Of a stretch of 64,000 nucleotides of DNA, positions 51,185-61,400 are shown one piece after another. Every line of letters begins with the position of its first letter. The stretch's first letter is position 1. A program made the position numbers and the translations under genes. Under the pieces are notes generated by a model. The model was given only the letters and a program-made list of their open reading frames with translations, did no database searches and was not told where the DNA came from. The stretch comes from Trichosporon coremiiforme. Taxonomy: Eukaryota; Basidiomycota; Tremellomycetes; Trichosporonales; Trichosporonaceae. The stretch is taken from contig BCJJ01000012.1 in assembly GCA_039545355.1 (NCBI GenBank), positions 1-64,000 on the forward strand, read 5' to 3'.

Positions 51185-51761
51185 CTTCGTGGTCTCTCTG
51201 TTGTCTGTGTTGTCCAAAGGGGGACCTTTCACACCTCTGAGCTTGTATATATTGGGCGACTCAGGCCCCCAAGCTGCTATCTTCTCCACCTCGGCGACTT
51301 CTCCACTCTCTCCACCCCCAGGAACAACATGCCCGACAGGCCCCGGAATCGCGGTGTTCGGTAAAACCAGCCAGAAAGGTGGAGATAAATCCACAGGCAA
51401 GGCGGAGATCTCCGCCTGGCTCGTGCGGAATGTCGTCGTGCCTGACTCGCTACGTCAATCGAGCTCCGTGGAGTCCGTCTCGTGCGGAATGTCGTCGTGC
51501 CTGACTCGCTACGTCAATCGAGCTCCGTGGAGTCCGTCTCGTGCGTCTCTTACGGACGCGGTAACGCCGTCGAGTCCGAGTGCTCTCGGACCTGTAGTGC
51601 GTCTGTCTGACATTCCATGCACTCGCTTACTGATTGGAGTGCATCATTGTTCGTGGCATTACGTTTTGCTCTACGTGGTTTCAAATATAGACAACTAGAC
51701 TATGTACAAAGGGTGCGCCACGCTCTGCGCGGCAGGTGGGCAATAGGGGAAGACTGCCAGG
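51185..51761. other. Spacer with a 59-bp tandem duplication
   Basis: Promoter side of the acyl-CoA ligase and 3' end of the zinc-finger-like gene. It contains the duplication listed separately. No gene seen. Confidence 0.45.
51421..51538. repeat. Perfect 59-bp tandem duplication
   Basis: 51421-51479 is repeated exactly at 51480-51538, starting TCGTGCGGAATGTCG. A third copy begins (TCGTGCG) and breaks off. It lies about 240-350 bp upstream of the ligase ATG. It could be recent or an assembly artefact. Confidence 0.95.
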
Positions 51762-53709
51762 TTACAAATGGTTCAGGAACTGGAGACGGTCAGGCAGGTC
51801 TCCGGGACGGCCGTCCTCGCCTGAGAAACGCCTGTTACGGCCGTCGGTGTCGCTGTGTTTCGGGATCTTGTATTGCGACAGGGAACTCCGTCTATTGTCG
51901 GCGGTCGTCGGACCAGGTGTCGGTGTCGCTTGTGTTCTGGTCTGTTGCGGGCGTCCGACAGCGATGGAGGGCGCACGAACATTCGAGCTCGCTGCTTGCG
52001 CTGCACGTTGAGGACTGGGCGTGGCGCTTGCAGGCGCAGAGGGGCGTGTAAAGTCTGAACTGTCGGGACACTTGTGTCTCCCGCCTTTGGTCCAGACCTT
52101 GCCACAGCACGCTTTCAGGCCGGGACAGTCAAAGTCATTGCTCGTGACGTTGATGTTGGCATGTTTACGCTTGAAGTGGCCCAGGAGATCCTTCAGATTC
52201 TTGTCACAGAGGTGGCATGTGCCCGCCTTGCTCATGGGGACCTTATTCACATTGGGAGGCGCCATACCGAGCTCAATCTTGCGCTCGAGAGGCAGGGAGC
52301 AGAACTTCAGGTGGTTGCTCAAGTATGTGGACTTGATGCAGGGCCGGCCACAGCCGCAGAGGACGATCTTTGGACAGCTGAAGTCGCTTGGCGACAAGGT
52401 GTCATACCGGTGATCCAGGCTGAGATGGTTGTACATGTCCGGGAAAGTGGGCTGGTTCGGGCAACGGAGACATTGACCAGCACAAATCGCCTCGGACAGG
52501 AGCTTGGTCTTCTTGGCCGCCTTCTTTGAAAGCTTGCCACCTTTACGCTTGCCCTTGGGAGTGGGCTCAGCATCGACATCGGTCGGCTCGTCAACGTTGT
52601 CGATGTCCTCGTCGTCGGAATCGTCCTCAGAGTCGCTGACGTCCATGTCCGGGTTCTGCCGCCTGGGGTCGATGTACGGTTTCACGTCCTCGTCGTCAGA
52701 GTCGAGCCCGTCCTTCTCTTCATCCTCAAATATTGGCCCGAGGCCTTCCTCGTCCTCAGGTTCAGAGCCCCACAAGTCGTCCCGCGTGGGCACGGTCGGG
52801 AGTGAACTGAAGTCCTCATCCTCGAGCTTAACGAAGGGCGCCTCGAAGAAGAGCGGCTCCCTGCAGGCTCGTCTGCAGCGGCGGGAGGGGCGGGAAGGAC
52901 GGACGCGGTGTACACGACATCGGAAGACTCCGTACGCGCGCTCGTGTTCTTGCGCTCTGCGTCAGAAACATCAGTTGCAGGCGGCTGAGTGGACTGTTTC
53001 TGCCTCCTCTTCCAGCTCGCGAGAGCGTGGTCGAACGCCCGCATTCCAGCTGATGATGCAGACTTCTCGGGTGGAGGACGGAGCCGGGACTGAGACGGCG
53101 AGCGAGGCGTCGGAGAGTCGGGAGGCGTCGGTGGAGCGCCCGATGACGGAGGTGGAGGCTGCTGGCTCCGTTCATCAGGTTGACGCGGAGGAGGTGCAGT
53201 GCGAGACGATAACGGCTTGAGCGGCGGAGGCGGGGTGCGACCTCCCGACTGCGGTCGAGGAGAGTTATCCCCCGAGGCAGTTGCTCGCTGGCCGAGAAGA
53301 GGCGGAGAGCGTGGACGGCGGGCGAGCAACCACCGGCGGAGTTGTAGGGCGACTGTCCGCTGTGGTGCTGTAGATACGGCGAATCTTGACCACGCTGATA
53401 CGGCGGCTGCACTTGCTGCTGCTGGTACAGCGAGTGCTGGCCATGCTGCTGAGCCGGAGCGTAGCCGCGGTGCTGCTGCTGCTGAGGCGGAACATAGCCC
53501 TGGTACGGCTGCTGGTGGGGCTGACCATAGCCGTACAGGCCCTGCGCGTACGGCTGGTATCCTTGATACTGCTGCTGCTGTTGGTGTCGCTGGTACGTCT
53601 GCCAACCAGGCAGCTGCTGTTGCGGTGGAAGTTGGAACCCGTGCTGCTGAGGCAGGGACTGCCATGACTGTCCGGGCGATGTATTGCCCTGCTTCGGGCT
53701 CTTAGTCAT
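51762..53709 (-). CDS. Zinc-finger-like nuclear protein with Q/P-rich N-terminal exons (splicing unresolved)
   Basis: The 3' part (about 52860-51762) is one open frame with an acidic stretch (DVSDSEDDSDDEDIDN), a basic KGKRKGGKLSKKAAKKTK likely to be a nuclear signal, and paired zinc-knuckle-like units: CLRCPNQPTFPDMYNHLSLDH, then CHLCDKNLKDLLGHFKRKH, each CxxC plus HxxxH. No ATG opens this frame, so it needs upstream exons. Upstream on the same strand are a Q-rich frame from ATG 53709 (MTKSPKQGNTSPGQ, with QQQQQYQGYQPYAQG) and a Pro/Ser-rich frame (about 53300-52870). The splice junctions joining the three frames were not identified, so the single-gene model is inference. DNA binding is plausible but not shown. 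Confidence 0.6.
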
Positions 53710-53892
53710 AGCGAGGGCTCCTTGGAGCAGCGGCATTTGGCTTGCAGTCACATTGGCCCTGATCGCGTTGGCCCCGGTCGCCTTAGGTCCGCAGTGCAGG
53801 TTCTTGATCCATACGCTCTGGCGCTCGGGGTGGGCCTCGGTCGAGGGCGCCGGGGGCGTGCTGACGTTCGATCTCGGCGGGAGGGCGTGCTT

Positions 53893-54130
53893 CTAATTCA
53901 TCGACAGGCGGCGACGCTTGTTCTCGTGTACTGGGGCACGCCCCGTACCGGCGTGCACGGGCTCGAACGTAAGGCGCGATTGCATGTCGGGCTTGGTAGT
54001 TGCCCGAGACCGGCTCTCGTATGACGTTGTTTGGGTGCAGCGCGCGCTTCATCTCGATACGCTGCGTGCTCTCGATGTCGCGACCCTTGGTCGTCTTCTT
54101 CAGGAAGGACGGCGTGCTGGACGATTTGCT
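53893..54130 (-). CDS. Possible small spliced gene or remnant
   Basis: A coding-like segment TKGRDIESTQRIEMKRALHP changes frame to MQSRLTFEPVHAGTGRAP and ends at TAG 53893-53895 after KRRRLSMN. A 34-nt intron (GTCATACG...CAACTACCAAG) would join HPNN to PDMQ in frame, although GTCATA is a weak donor. The 5' end is unclear. No family recognised. Confidence 0.3.
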
Positions 54131-54471
54131 CGATGTCGAGGTGGGGAGTGAAGGTCGAGTGGAGATAGATGAGGAGACTGGGGTGGAGGCTTGAGCCCCA
54201 CAGAGGAGTCACGTGGCATGACCCTTACAGCCGCCATGGAGATCCCCATGGAACGCCGACGCGGGCCTACCCCGGCGCCTGCGTTGTCAAGTCGCGGGCC
54301 TACATGCGATAAGCCGAGCCACGCGAGGATGTCTGACTCGTTATCGGCCGAAGCCGACGTCATGCATTCAGTCCTGGTGACTCCGTGCCCGACATCGCGT
54401 CAACTTGTCGTACAGCTCACGCGATAACAACAACAAAACCCATCATCAGACGATAACCGACACCGAAACGG
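54131..54471. other. Promoter region of the F-box-like gene at 54472
   Basis: About 340 bp with an A-rich AACAACAACAAAA leader (about 54426-54438). No other feature seen. Confidence 0.35.
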
Positions 54472-56379
54472 ATGGAATCGAGCGTCGCACGGAGCGGCGC
54501 GGTGACAGCGTCGGCGGCGACGGCGACGGCGTCGACTTTGCTAAGCAAGAAAGGCGAAGCGGCCGAGACGACATGGACGCCCCGGGGCCGCCTGCCACTC
54601 GAACTGGTGCAGTTTGTCGTTGACGAGCTCTATCGGCAACAAGCGCGGGGGACTCTCGCGTCGCTAGCAACAACGAGCGGACCGATGAACGCCCTGGTTC
54701 TGCCGGTGCTGTATCGCCGCATCGTGTTGACACGCGTGAATGCGGAGCGCGTCTTGGGTCTACGACGATCCACCACCGGGCCCGCCGACGCATCGACGAA
54801 CGGATCGACGGCGAACGGATCAACAGCGGATGGAGAAGGAGACGAAGCCCACGACGAAGAGTACGATCCCCGCCGTCCGCGGTGGCACGACGCCCTCGCG
54901 GGCAATGTCGGCGCGCACCTCGCCAAACTGGAGGCTGACGAGGTATACTCGCAACGTTTCGCCTTACCCGTCGATCTAGCCCCAACAGGCGCCGAGACGG
55001 ACGACGAGCTCTACCGGCCGTGTTCGCCCCGCTCTCGCCTGAACCCCGGTCTCCGCTACACCACCCACCTCGTGCTTGCGCAATGGCCCCAGCCTCACCT
55101 CGTGCGGTCCGTCTGTGCCCATCCCACCACCTTATTCCCCAACGTCCAGCACTTCAGCATCTCCGCCCGCGCTGTCGCCCGATGTCCGAAACTCCACGAA
55201 GCAAGTGGGTCCGACGACGTGAGCTCGTTCCTCACGAATCTGGCGCGGGCGGAGGAGGTCTGCGTTGCCATGCCTGGCAGTGAGGCGGCATCTACGACGG
55301 GACGGACGGAATGGATCGTCGGCTGTCTCATGCGCCGGGACTATGCGCCGAAGGGCGTCACAGTGCATTTGGGCCGACACAGCCCGCCCGGCGAGGTCAG
55401 TGGAGGCTACGTCGCGCCGGAGCCGAGGGTTGAGGGCGTGTTCAGGCTGGCTGGGGCTTTTGGGTGGTTCCCGCGCCCGGGCGGAGCGAGGGCGCGGGCA
55501 GGGAGCGCGGCGAGCGCGGCAAGTCGTGCGAGTCCGAGAGTAACGGAGGGGTCGGAGGAGACGGAGACAAAGGCAGAGGCACTAGTGACGCTGCTCTACC
55601 CGCCCAACACACCCTACGCGCGCGAAGACATCCAGTCCTGGGTCCACGCCACCTCCCCCTCCCCCCACCGGCTAGTCAAGCTCTCGCTCCGCACATCCTC
55701 TCCCTCCGCCGACGAACAGTCCTTCCTCGAGGAAGGGTGGAGCGCCTTCGACACCTGGTCCAGCGACGTCGGGTCCTGGGCCTTTTCTTCTTCCGACTCT
55801 GATCCCTCCCTCCTAGCAAACTTGGAGCGGGCTGAGGCGTATGCCTCCGCACTTACTAGACGGGCGGTGAGGCTCAGACAGTCGCTGGAAGAACCCCCCG
55901 ATGCGGGGAGTGTGGAGGAAGCTGAGAGGATTCTTTCTGCAGCGCATACTGCTCTGAAAGAGGCCACTGCGGCCCTAGACGCGACGGACGCCAAGACCCC
56001 CAAGCCCGAGTTGAGCCGGCTGAGGGAGGAGAGACACAGTGCCGCTGTCCAGGTCGGGTTAGCGTCCAAAGCCCTCAAGGCGGCCCACGCCGAGGGAGAG
56101 CGGAGGAGGTCAATCAGACAACACGATGCCGGACTCCGATACGTCTTGACGGAACTGCATGCTGCTGAAGACGCGGCGGGGCGGGCGAGGGATGCGTATG
56201 AGGAGGATAGGCGGGAGAAGCGACGGGCTAGATTGGAGGGAATACCTGTTCCAGTGGGCAGGATCAGCTTCAGAGCTGAGGGGTGCGGGGTGTGCGGACG
56301 TGAGACGGCTGGACGGCGAACTCTGAGGCAGATCGTGGATGAGGCGTGGCTTGGACCCGCCGAGGAGATAGATCAGTAA
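54472..56379 (+). CDS. F-box-like protein with C-terminal coiled coil, not of the subtelomeric family
   Basis: 635 aa, single exon, from ATG 54472 to TAA. Residues about 40-90 (LPLELVQFVVDELYRQQARG ... LVLPVLYRRIVLT) look like a diverged F-box. The middle carries an Ala/Ser-rich low-complexity insert (about 330-365). The C-terminal third (about 455-600) is helical and charged (EERHSAAVQVGLASKALKAA, ELHAAEDAAGRARDAYEE), a likely coiled coil. It ends with a CGVC motif. The FWTG and EWI...DVFS blocks of the 11-27 kb family are absent. Function unknown. Confidence 0.75.
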   Translation: MESSVARSGAVTASAATATASTLLSKKGEAAETTWTPRGRLPLELVQFVVDELYRQQARGTLASLATTSGPMNALVLPVLYRRIVLTRVNAERVLGLRRSTTGPADASTNGSTANGSTADGEGDEAHDEEYDPRRPRWHDALAGNVGAHLAKLEADEVYSQRFALPVDLAPTGAETDDELYRPCSPRSRLNPGLRYTTHLVLAQWPQPHLVRSVCAHPTTLFPNVQHFSISARAVARCPKLHEASGSDDVSSFLTNLARAEEVCVAMPGSEAASTTGRTEWIVGCLMRRDYAPKGVTVHLGRHSPPGEVSGGYVAPEPRVEGVFRLAGAFGWFPRPGGARARAGSAASAASRASPRVTEGSEETETKAEALVTLLYPPNTPYAREDIQSWVHATSPSPHRLVKLSLRTSSPSADEQSFLEEGWSAFDTWSSDVGSWAFSSSDSDPSLLANLERAEAYASALTRRAVRLRQSLEEPPDAGSVEEAERILSAAHTALKEATAALDATDAKTPKPELSRLREERHSAAVQVGLASKALKAAHAEGERRRSIRQHDAGLRYVLTELHAAEDAAGRARDAYEEDRREKRRARLEGIPVPVGRISFRAEGCGVCGRETAGRRTLRQIVDEAWLGPAEEIDQ

Positions 56380-56494
56380 CATACAGGAGAGGGTGCAAAT
56401 GATTCAGATGCATCTTTTCTTCTTTCTCTGAGGGCTTGGGCTATTTCAGCCCGTCACCGCTCGCAGCTCGCAACTCGCTACGCTCGTTGCTCGT

Positions 56495-57936
56495 TTAGAG
56501 CTCGTCCTTGAGAACAACCTGCTCGTCGACCTCGATGACGTCTCCGTCCTCGTCGGCCGTGATCTCGTCAACCTTCTTGGCGACAAAGGCGTTGAGAATG
56601 TTGATCTTGACCTTGAGCTCGTCAAGCTTCTTGCCCGCCATGCTCTGGGACGACAGGAGGCCAGAGAGACGGTTCTTCTCCTTGTCGAGCCAGGCGTCGC
56701 CCTTGGCCTTGATGCGCTCCATGGCGCGGACATAGTACTCGGCCGCGACGCGGGCCTTCTTGCTCGCCTCGTCGGAAACACCCGCGGCGGCGTCAGACGC
56801 CGACGAAGTCAGGTTGGAGACATAAGCCTTGGCGGCGGCGTAAGCCTCCTCGCGCGAGGGGATGGAGGCAATGTAAGTGGCCGCGAGGTCGTTGAGCTCG
56901 GCCACCGTGCCGGCGACGTCGTTGAGGAGGCCAGAGGCGGAACGCTGCGTGCCGCAGTGCTCGTTCAGGAAGGTCGCGAACTGCTCCGCAGTGCGGCCGG
57001 ACGAGTAGGCGACGGGGATGGTCCAGTCCTTCGGGAAGAACTTGATGGTGGGGAAGGATTTGACCTCGAAGCGCTGCGCGATGGGGCGGTTCGCGTCGTC
57101 GTCCGCGTTCATGAGCGCGACGACCACGTCGTCCTCCTCCTTGAACGCACGGGCGACGGCCTCGTACGCAGGCTTCATGTTCTTGCAGTGTCCGCACCAG
57201 GGGGCCGTGAAGGCGACGAGCACGTTGCGCGCGCCGTCGACGACGTCGTCAAAGTTCTCGGCCGTGAGCTCGACGGCCGCGCCGGGGGGAGGAGGCTTGA
57301 TGGTCGACTTGACACCGGACTTGGACGTGACAAACTTGGCGAGCGTGTCCAGGTCACGGCCGCCAGAGTAGTCCTCCGCCTCGAGAGATCCGGGAGGGAA
57401 CCACTTGAGCGTCGGGTAGCCGCGAACACCGAAGCGGTTGCCGAGGTCCTTGCCCGGTCCGTCCGCGTCGGTCTTGGCGATGATCACCTTCGAGGTCGGG
57501 AAGGCATCGGCGAGCTGTTCGTACACGGGGGCAAGGTTCTTGCAGTGGCCGCACCAGGGGGCGTAGAACTCGACGAGAGCTCCCTTGTCCTGGCCGACGA
57601 TCTGAGGTTAGCGCGGGCGCCGATGGCTTGAGCGGAACGAATGTCGGAGCAACCGGATTGACCAGACGGCGAGCGACGGGGTACAGCGAGCGTCCATGTG
57701 TCTGCGTGCAGCATGCAGAGACGCTGCGAGACGGTTGAGCACCGACCTCGCGGTGACAACCATTGCTCTTTCAGACGCCAGCCGATCTTAGTCATGTCCC
57801 CAAAGCCCAAGTGGAGGCCACAACCGACGGTACCACTCACCGAGTCAAAGTTCTTGCTGTCGAGCTCGACAACATTCGAGGCAGACACAAGCCCAGCAAG
57901 GGCGAGCACAGCTCCCGAGATGAATGAGAGCCTCAT
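56495..57936 (-). CDS. ER protein disulfide isomerase, PDI-D type (Erp38/TigA-like)
   Basis: Exon 1 is 57936-57841 and exon 2 is 57601-56495, with a phase-0 intron of 239 nt (GTGAGT...CTAACCTCAG), by far the longest well-supported intron here. 400 aa: signal peptide MRLSFISGAVLALAGLVSAS, thioredoxin domain 1 with APWCGHCK (CGHC 49-52), thioredoxin domain 2 with APWCGHCK (CGHC 168-171), then the helical ERp29 C-terminal (D) domain, and the C-terminal KDEL. This architecture is typical of fungal Erp38/TigA. It forms and rearranges disulfides in the ER lumen. Two TGACGTGG/GACGTGG elements lie upstream. Confidence 0.95.
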
Positions 57937-58493
57937 GGTGGTTGTTGCAGTTGCTGAGTCACTTTGTCACAACTTCTTGACTTCACGGGACGCAAGCCGC
58001 CGCGCAATGAGCTGGCGATCTCCGGTCCGTGACGTGGAAATCCGACGTGGCTGTATTGCTCCATCAGAGAGGCTATTAGAACTCCGCGATTTCAGCTATT
58101 TCAAAGGGTGGAGGATTACGGTGCGTTGTAATCGCTGGAAGGGGAGTGACGTAAGGGCAACAGTGGTGTCACGTGTCCAGGTGGCACTGGGCCATGTTAG
58201 AGAGGAAAGGAATAGATCCTGCGAGCAGGAATCGCGTAGTGTACACAGATGCATTGATGATTGATAGTCCTTAAGTTCTAATTAGCCCATGTTCCGTGCT
58301 CAAGTCCGGGTCAGAATGCACGTTATCCTATGATGTGGGAGATGATGTCCGAGTCAAGAGAAGTCCAGTGGCTGGGGGGGTCAAATTGCGAGTCGAATAG
58401 TCGTTGGAGGAGTGGAGGGAGCGTGATGGGAGTGTGGAAGGGGCGTGAAGAAGTGGGGGCGAAGGGGAGAGCGCAGTGGAAGGAGATGAGAGC
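57937..58493. other. Promoter region of the PDI gene
   Basis: 557 bp between the PDI start and the 3' end of the next minus-strand gene. It contains the TGACGTGG and GACGTGGC elements near 58030-58051. No gene seen. Confidence 0.45.
58030..58051 (+). promoter_or_regulatory. Tandem UPRE-like elements upstream of PDI
   Basis: TGACGTGG at 58030-58037 matches the UPRE core exactly, and GACGTGGC follows at 58044-58051, about 95-115 bp upstream of the PDI ATG. The spacing of 14 bp places the two sites about one and a third helical turns apart. UPR control is inference from the motif and the ER product. Confidence 0.5.
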
Positions 58494-61400
58494 CTACGAC
58501 TGCTGCTGCTGGTTCAAGAGCGAGTCAGACTCGAGCGGCGTCGTCGGCGCAGAGTCCCCGGCCTGGAAATATCCGACGGGCGGGCCGGCGCTCGTGTGCC
58601 GAGCGCTAGGCGCTCCGGGGGAGGTGGGAATGCCCATCGTCGCGAACGGCTTGGTGGGGATCTCGATGTCGGGAGGTGAGGGGCGGCGCATTGGCGGTCC
58701 AGCGCTAGTACGCATGCCCCGGGTCATGGAGCTTATGGAGCTCGACGTCGGCAGCCCGGTGGTCGGTGCTCCAGGGGAGGTGGCAGTACCCATGCTCGGA
58801 AGACCCGTCACGGGTGCTCCTGGGCTGGTGGGCAGACCCATGCTCGAGCGGGTGGGCAGGCCGGACTCGGGCCCCTCAGAGTTGCGGAGACCGGGTGCCG
58901 CGGCACCCGCTGCGACGGCACCGGCACCAACGCCGGCGGCGGTAAGGGGAATGTTGGAAGAAGTGTCAATGGTGGAGGAAACGCGACCCATGGCAGCCAG
59001 ATGGGGAGGCAGGGCGGGAACAGCGGGAACCTCGTGGTCTCCCTCGGGGACGGGGAGCATGGAGGTACGGCGGCCCGGGCTCGTGCGCTGGCTGTACACG
59101 CTGTCGGTCGAGAAGGCGCTGATGGGCCTGCCATCGAACGACGTAGCGGTGGCCGTCTCCGGCGCGAGACCGACAGGGGTCATGCCCGCCACGCCGAGGC
59201 CATCACGGGTAGCGGACGGCGTCATGGCCGTAGGAGTCGGGCCGGGGGTGGGACCAGTGGGGGTCGTCTGGTCCGAGCCGAGGATGGAGGGCGGGTTGGT
59301 GGGCGAGGCGCCAGCGATCTCTCCGGAGGGAACGGGGAGAGCAGAGGGCACGTTCGGGGTCGGGATCGAGGTCGGCGACGTCGCGCTGGGGTCGGGCATC
59401 TCGGGCGAGTCGAGACCGCGCTGCACCGGTGCACCCGTTCCCGGGTTGATGGGAGCGGGGACGGCGCGCTCAGCAGTAGGGGCACCGCTCTGGAGGTGGG
59501 CGGGGAGCTGCTGGATGTTGGAGACAACGCCCTGGGCACCCTGAGGGATGTTCTGGGCGAACTCCTGCGGCGCCGCCTGGGCGCGCTCACGGGCGTTGTT
59601 GACCATGCCCATCACGCCAGCAGCGCCGGCACCGAGACCAGCGCCAGCGAGACCGGCCATGGCAGCGTTCTGCACACCGCTCATGTCACGAGGAACACCT
59701 TGGGGAATACCAGTCTGGAGGTTCTGGGGAACAGCGGACTGGAAGTTCTGAGGAACGGCAGACTGGACGTTCTGAGGAATGTTCTGCAGGTTCTGTGGAA
59801 CAGCGCTCTCGACATTCTGCGCCATGTCGCGCGGGATACCCTGGAAGTTCTGCAGCGTCTGAGGCGCGTTCTGCAGGTTCTGCGCGAGGTTACCCTGCGT
59901 CACGTTGTGTCCTGCAGTCTGCGCCATAGGCTGCTGGCCCATGAGACCCGCCATACCCTGTGCGTTCTCGACGTAAGACTGGTTCGGGACGGCGGGAGGG
60001 TGCTCCGTCTCCGGGGAGTGGTTCAGATCGATACTCTGAACAGCGGGGAGCTGGGGCGCAGGCGAAACAACGGGGCTTCCGGCGGGCGAGGAGCTCATGC
60101 GTGCGCCGGCTGCGAGGGCGGCGGTAGCAGCAGTGCCACCGAGAACGCCACCGGCGACACCGGGAACGAGACCTGAGAAGTTGGCAGAGGTGGGAGAGGG
60201 AGCCTGAACGCCGCTGGCGGCGGGGGCCGGGGTCGCGATGGGCTGACCAACCACCTCGGGACGGTCAGCGAAGCTGTTCTGGTTGGGCTGGATGAAGCCG
60301 CCAGCACCGAACTGCTGCGCCTCCGCCTCGCGCGTGCCCTGTGCCGGAACGGCGGCGGCAGGAGCGGCAGGCATGCCCGGAACGGCGGGGTTGAGCTGCT
60401 GAGGTATCTGAGCCTGAGCCATGGCCTCAGGAGACGAGTTGAAATAATTGCCAGTGACGTTGTTGGCACCTATGCCAGCGGTAGAAGGGAGAGGAGCGTA
60501 ACCAGCACCTCCGGCGATACCAGCGGCAGCAGCGGCAGGATCCTCGCTCTGGCGGGGCGTGTAGTCGTCGCCGCTGGTAGGGACGTAGCCAGCGATGGGC
60601 GGGTGGTCGGCGCTGTCGGGGATCGTGGGCATGTTGGGGTACGACGACGAAAGCGGGATCTGGCTGCTGCCGGGCGAGGAGAGGTAAGGGTTGCTGACGT
60701 TGTACTGGCCGAGGAGATGAGAGGTGCTGCCGATCTCAGAATTGACGGCAGTTAAAGCGCCACCGTCAGACGTCGTGTCGCCGCTAGCGCCAGACTGGTG
60801 CTTGTGAGCCGCAACGGCGCCTGCGCCAGTAGCCAGACCGGCGGCGGCGCCGATGCCGGCAGCAGCAGCGTTGGACTTGAAGGGGTTGTACTGCGAAGCG
60901 AAAGAGGAGATGCGGGACATGGGAGGAGTAGCGAGGTTGAAGCCGGAGCCGGAGGTGCCGTTCGGAGGCTGCAGGCCGCCCATGTTGTTCGCCATGCCCT
61001 GCAGGTCGACGCCGGAAGCACGAGACGCGAGGCCAGAAAGCGAGAGCCCAGAGCCACCGCCAGAGGCAGCCTTGCCTGCCATGCCGGCGAGGTTGAGAGC
61101 AGAGCCACTGCCACCCGCACCGCCGAGAGACGAGAGGTTGATACCGGAGCCACCACCGCCAGCCTTGCCAGCCATGCTGGCAAGATCAACGCCAGAGGCG
61201 CGCGAGATCATGCCGCCAGCAAGACCGCCGGCCAGAGAAAGCATGGAGCCGCCTCCGCCAGCCTTGCCGGCCATGGAGGACAGATCAAAGCCGGAGCCGC
61301 TGCGGGCGCCAGCGCCAAAGCCACCACCGCCGCCACCGCTCTTGCCCGTGAGCTGGGAGAGGTTGCCGAAGCTGTTGTGCTTGCCTCCCGCGCCGAACGC

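Noticed and set aside
53684..54024. Overlapping plus-strand ORFs near 53.7-54.0 kb
   Set aside because: Opposite-strand reading gives a more protein-like C-terminus (KRRRLSMN), and these ORFs show no motif.
59001..60176. 391-codon plus-strand ORF opposite the repetitive membrane-protein tail
   Set aside because: Low-complexity shadow of the repeats on the other strand.
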